A DNA stretch of 64,000 nucleotides from Beverwykella pulmonaria. Taxonomy: Eukaryota; Ascomycota; Dothideomycetes; Pleosporales; Melanommataceae. Position 1 is the stretch's first letter; each line of letters opens with the position of its first letter. The notes beneath the pieces are model-generated. The model ran no database searches. It had not been told where the DNA came from and worked only from the letters and a program-made list of their open reading frames with translations. Shown here piece after piece: positions 60,060 to 64,000 of the stretch. Made by a program: the position numbers and the translations under genes. Where the stretch lies: contig BCHH01000014.1 of assembly GCA_001599595.1 (NCBI GenBank), forward strand, positions 584,355 through 648,354, given 5' to 3'.

Positions 60060-62397
60060 ATGGACTCCGTCCGCAGGTCCGTCAACTCGCTCAATGATGC
60101 TGTAGGAAAGTCAACCTTTGGGCGGATATTCCGTCTGGAAGGATCTGGCCATGTAAGTTCCCGACATCTTATATGGGGACTCAGGGCTCTGCCACTGACA
60201 TGCATCAAAGGACCAAGAAATCAAGAACACCAAATTTACTACTGAGATTCGAGCCGGTCTCACGACCTTCTTCACTATGGCATACATCATTGCCGTAAAT
60301 GTAAGTAGTTCTGCGTTCTACACAGGCCAAGATCCCACAATTAACGATTAAAGGCCTCTATTTTGTCCGACACGGGTGGTAATTGCAAATGCAATGACCC
60401 CAAGGGTGGTATATGCGGCAACGACAATGTCGAATACATGGCGTGTGTTGCCGACCTAAACCGATCATTGATTACAGCAACCGCTGCTCTCGCAGGCTTC
60501 AGTTCGTTTCTTTTTGGCTTTGCTACAAACATGCCCGTGTGTCTTGCGTAAGCCACTTAATTCCTTCTTTTATTTCCCCGCAATCCATGCTGATCCACCC
60601 ACAGACCGGGCATGGGGTTAAATGCTTATTTCGCCTACCAAATCGTTGGCTATCACGGCAGCGGTCTCATTTCTTACAACCTCGCCCTCACGGCTGTCTT
60701 CGTTGAAGGCTTTGTTTTTATTTTCCTGTCACTCATTGGAATGCGCCAATGGTTCGTGAAAGTCATCCCGGTCTCTTTGAAGATTGCAAGCGCATGTGGT
60801 ATTGGACTATTCCTTTCAGAAATCGGTCTGAGCTACTCCGCAGGCATCGGCGCAATCACTGGTTCCGCGAATACGCCTCTTCAGATTGCGGGTTGTCCAG
60901 TAGAATTTCAAGACGAGAACGGATTTTGCAAGAGTCATCTTATGACCTCGTCCCGTGTAAGTTGGAGCCGGTTATCGCAGGCTAAATTCAGTGCATCATG
61001 CATGTATACTGACGAAACCACAGATGTGGATTGGGATATTTTGCGGGGGTATTTTCACAGCCTACCTCATGACTTACAAAGTCAAGTCTGCTATGATTGC
61101 TGGCATTGCGCTAGTGTCGATCATTTGCTGGCCGTAAGTCAATAAGCGTGAGGGTTGGTTTCGAGGAGCTAACACTCCACAGGCGAGGAACATCCTTCAC
61201 ATATTTCCCCGACACTCCTGCTGGCAATGATCGTTTCAACTTCTTCAAGAAAGTTGTTGAGTTTCATCCCATTGACGCTACTCTCAATGTCCTGGACTGG
61301 AAGGTATCGGAAAACCCAGCCCACTTCGTACTCGCTCTTTTCACATTTCTTTATGTTGATATCATTGACTGCACGGCCACGCTGTACAGCATGGCACGAT
61401 TTTCTGGGGTCGTGGACCCTGAAACTGGAGATTTTCCAAGGTCGACAGTCGCATACTGCACCGATGCCTTCTGTATTTCTATTGGCGCGCTTCTTGGATG
61501 TTCGCCAGTCACGGCATTTATCGAGTCCGGAGCAGGTATCGCCGAAGGCGGCAAGACTGGGTTGACGGCCATGACATGTGGCATATGCTTTTTCATCTCT
61601 ATGTTTTTCGCGCCGATTTTTGCATCGATTCCACCCTGGGCCACTGGCTGCACCTTGCTTTTGGTACGTCGTTTACCCCTCACATCTACTATCACTATCT
61701 AACGGAGCCGCAGGTCGGCTGCTTGATGATGCGGCAGATTGTCAATGTCAATTGGCGATACATCGGAGACGCTGTTCCCGCTTTCGTAACGGTCATGTTC
61801 ATTCCGTTTGGCTACAGTGTAAGTCGAGACTTTAGTGCAGATACGACAGCCAGCTGGCGCTCTTTGTTAGGCTCGTCGAGATACTTCTTCTGTTGTTTCT
61901 TGGTCTTCTTCACAGGGTCCAGCTGGGTTCTAGCATCTGTCCCTCATAAAGTAAACACTCGCTAACTATCCATCCATGTATAGGCTGCGTATGGTTTGAT
62001 TGCTGGCCTCATGACATATACATCTCTCAACGGACTCATCTACATCACCAAAATCGTCACTCGCGGCTACATTGTTCCTGACGATGAGGACCATCGAGAG
62101 TATTGGACGAGTAAGTTCTCCCCCTAGGATCCCCGACATCCCACAACAATGTCAGCAGCTAAACCTATTCCTACAGTTCTTCCCCAAGGCAAACTGCCCT
62201 GGTTCATCACCGCAAGCCAGACTCTCGCTTCCCAGTTCGGACACGGCGACAACCAGAAGCAAGACACCGCATCTATGAGGAGTGGTGAATCGCAGGAGCA
62301 AATCCGGGGCGGTTCAAAACATTCCAACCGCGAACTCGACTCGGTCGTAGTAATCCCTACAGACCCACGGGACGAAAAAGTCCTACGAAAGTTTTAA
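60060..62397 (+). CDS. azgA: AzgA-type purine (adenine/guanine/hypoxanthine) permease
   Basis: Nine exons (60060-60152, 60211-60300, 60354-60547, 60605-60956, 61024-61133, 61183-61663, 61714-61818, 61984-62110, 62177-62397) join in phase to 590 residues, close to the 580 of Aspergillus AzgA. The protein is a proton symporter for adenine, guanine and hypoxanthine in the plasma membrane, with about 12-14 membrane helices. Hallmarks are TFFTMAYIIAVNASIL, PGMGLNAYFAY, LASACGIGLFLSEIGL-like helices, FLYVDIIDCTATLYSMA, and LGCSPVTAFIESGAGIAEGGKTGLTA, the family signature. The cytosolic ends are short; the C-tail is Ser/Lys-rich and could carry ubiquitin sites. Every exon border fits the phase. Purine permeases of this class are usually induced via UaY and AreA. 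Confidence 0.95.
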
Positions 62398-62607
62398 AGG
62401 GAGAGACAGGTGAAATTAAGGTTGCTATTAATCGCACATCCCGCGCAGGATCCGATGAGTGGGGGGCTTTTCATTTGAGGGGTTTGGCGCGTAGTTGGAG
62501 GACGTCTTTTGCAGCGCTTGTATTATTATCGCCATGATCAATACGTGCAAAACTCTCGGATGAGTTCAGTTCCTTTTGTTACCATATTGTAATCAATCAT
62601 CAATTTC

Positions 62608-62632
62608 ACACACACACACCCACACACACACA
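62608..62632. repeat. (CA)n microsatellite
   Basis: Interrupted run of CA dinucleotides with one CCC break, in the azgA downstream region. Confidence 0.85.
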
Positions 62633-62639
62633 GCTGTTT

Positions 62640-62718
62640 CCCCATGTCGTGCGCTCCATCTTGCGCCATGAAGCTATTCCCCATGTCGTGCTCTCACATC
62701 TTGCGCCGTGAAGCTAAT
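62640..62718. repeat. Two-copy 39/40-nt tandem duplication
   Basis: Units 62640-62678 and 62679-62718 both begin CCCCATGTCGTG and end with TTGCGCC.TGAAGCTA, with few differences. A further imperfect 14-nt pair, GCATGCCTGAgTCG/GCATGCCTGAaTCG, lies at 62747 and 62770. These look like replication-slippage products. Confidence 0.8.
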
Positions 62719-64000
62719 GTTTCGCTCGGCCTTGATTTCTAAACTTGCATGCCTGAGTCGCAAATACTCGCATGCCTGAATCGTCTAAAGTGCCGGTCTT
62801 TGCAAGATCAACCGCTCTCAAGCCACGGCGCGCCCCTCGAGGCAGAAAGTTTGGCGACGGTTCATCACCCGCATGTGCACGGGATGGCCAGTGCGCCCCG
62901 CATCCCTGAAAACTTTGTTTCGACCCGGATGCTCACGAGCGAGCATTATCTCTGCAATCCTATCACCCGCCCTCCCTCCTCTTTTCTACGTGAAACGGAT
63001 TTGGGTCCTGAGTACGGATTTCTGGTGGAGATGACTTTAGCCAGAACTCGGCAAAGGTTAAAATGTGTGCTAAAATGATGTGCATCCATGTGGGGTCCTT
63101 CACCCTCATCTTTGTTCCCTTGTTTCCCCCCTGGCCCCCTTGCGCAAGCGATCTTGATACTTGCAACTCTCCCGCTATCCCGACGCTTTGTCTCCCGCGA
63201 GTAAGGCCTTGCATGCCTCATGCGCTGGGCGTTTGAGCAGCACATCTAACAGACGTGCAGACAGAGACAGAACCTGTTCTCTTGACCAATTCCTGTTCTG
63301 CCGATATCTATCCACTCGTTTTCTTCTAGCACCGCATGCCCCCGTCCAAACATCTGATACACTGAGTTGGTGGTGTAGCTGCTAGCTCAGCGAGTAGAAG
63401 CATGCCGAGTTTAGCAATCTCCTTGGGTCTGGCCCCTTCGTCCGAGGACACTCTCGAAGCCGAGCTGCGCGTCGAGCTTCTCCATCAGCAGTATCCGCAC
63501 AAGGCCTCTGTGTCGAGCAGTCGTATGAGTAACAGCTCACAGCATCGTTCCTCATGTCAATTAGCGAGAACGAGGGGAAGTTTGTGACTATTGGTTTACA
63601 CGCATTCCGGACCTCGCCTCTTCGCGAGCGGCTGCCGCAGTAAGGCCGATGACAGCGAATCTTCTGGCGCAGTAAGTAGGCGGAGCACGATGGCTTGCCT
63701 ACGAGGCCCGTTATGGACGCCGCGCTCACGATTGAGCCTCCCTGAACATCACCGTTCGCCGTCCTCGTATTGCAGAACGTTGTTGATGAGCTATTGAAGA
63801 CTCCTTTGATATTGAAGGCGAGGACGCATCATAGTCATTTCCCAGCCGTCCACTGATTTCCGCAAGATTCGCTGCACCTGCATTGGATTTCGTTAATACA
63901 TGCGACTTTCCGATATACCTGCATCTTTTTATCTTATTCCTTATTTTTTTTCCCAGTAGTCTATCCTCACCATCAAGCGGGCGTCCGTAGGGCTTTACTG

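Larger units (their letters stand above)
62398..64000. other. Downstream non-coding region with short tandem duplications
   Basis: 1.6 kb after azgA to the window end. It starts with a 3' UTR-like stretch and then has a (CA)n microsatellite and small tandem duplications. Frames up to 115 codons occur on both strands but lack family features, and none with an ATG start has clear exon structure. A gene may begin beyond the window. Confidence 0.4.

Noticed and set aside
62963..63385. Frames with RTQDPNP and DRDRTCSL strings that resemble spurious translations over RNA genes
   Set aside because: No tRNA or rRNA secondary structure or box motifs could be found nearby, so no RNA gene is called.

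Overview
The window is nuclear DNA of a filamentous ascomycete (Pezizomycotina). The evidence is intron-split genes with mostly 46-60 nt introns, GT...AG borders and CTAAC/CTGAC-type branch sites, a conidiation-type C2H2 regulator, an SskB-type MAPKKK, a Zn2Cys6 regulator, an AzgA purine permease and an RGS-LOV photoreceptor. A Dothideomycete would fit, but I cannot fix the class from sequence alone. Seventeen coding features... in detail sixteen protein genes are supported; no rRNA, tRNA, CRISPR array or intact transposon was found.

Layout. 0.2-1.1 kb: FlbC-like C2H2 factor (-). 1.1-7.5 kb: a gene-free block, AT-richer from about 3.4 kb. 7.5-22.3 kb: a dense housekeeping block with DNA2 nuclease-helicase (-), mitochondrial 2-oxodicarboxylate carrier (+, divergent from DNA2), histidyl-tRNA synthetase (-, probably dual-targeted) and the SskB/Ssk2-type MAPKKK of the osmostress pathway (-). 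24.7-32.2 kb: a small F-box/2EXR-like protein (-), replication initiation factor SLD3 (+) and an 830-residue disordered protein of unknown role (+). 34.4-43.2 kb: a giant low-complexity gene (+) encoding about 2877 residues with about 32 Trp-Gly dipeptides. 43.9-49.2 kb: casein kinase 2 beta (-) and, divergently, an RGS-LOV-PAS photoreceptor (+). 49.7-62.4 kb: a looser, more accessory-looking stretch with class 1A dihydroorotate dehydrogenase (-), Zn2Cys6 regulator (+), peroxiredoxin-like protein (-), methyltransferase-like protein (-) and AzgA purine permease (+). 62.4-64 kb: no gene.

Functional themes. DNA2 and SLD3 act in DNA replication, and each has an MCB-type ACGCGT hexamer upstream. 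HTS1 has a consensus Gcn4/CpcA heptamer just before its long start codon, fitting general amino-acid control. CK2 and the LOV photoreceptor share a 1.5 kb divergent promoter; CK2 is a clock and light-signalling kinase in fungi, so the arrangement is suggestive but unproven. Class 1A DHODH and AzgA both serve nucleobase supply.

Most unusual items: (1) the giant WG-repeat protein, whose disordered Trp-Gly motifs between acidic, lysine and proline modules resemble Argonaute-hook proteins in form; (2) a predicted 4-nt exon in the Zn2Cys6 gene that supplies part of the first zinc-binding cysteine; (3) the RGS-LOV photoreceptor. Exon borders were worked out by hand from reading phase, splice consensus and family conservation, and have not been checked against transcripts.
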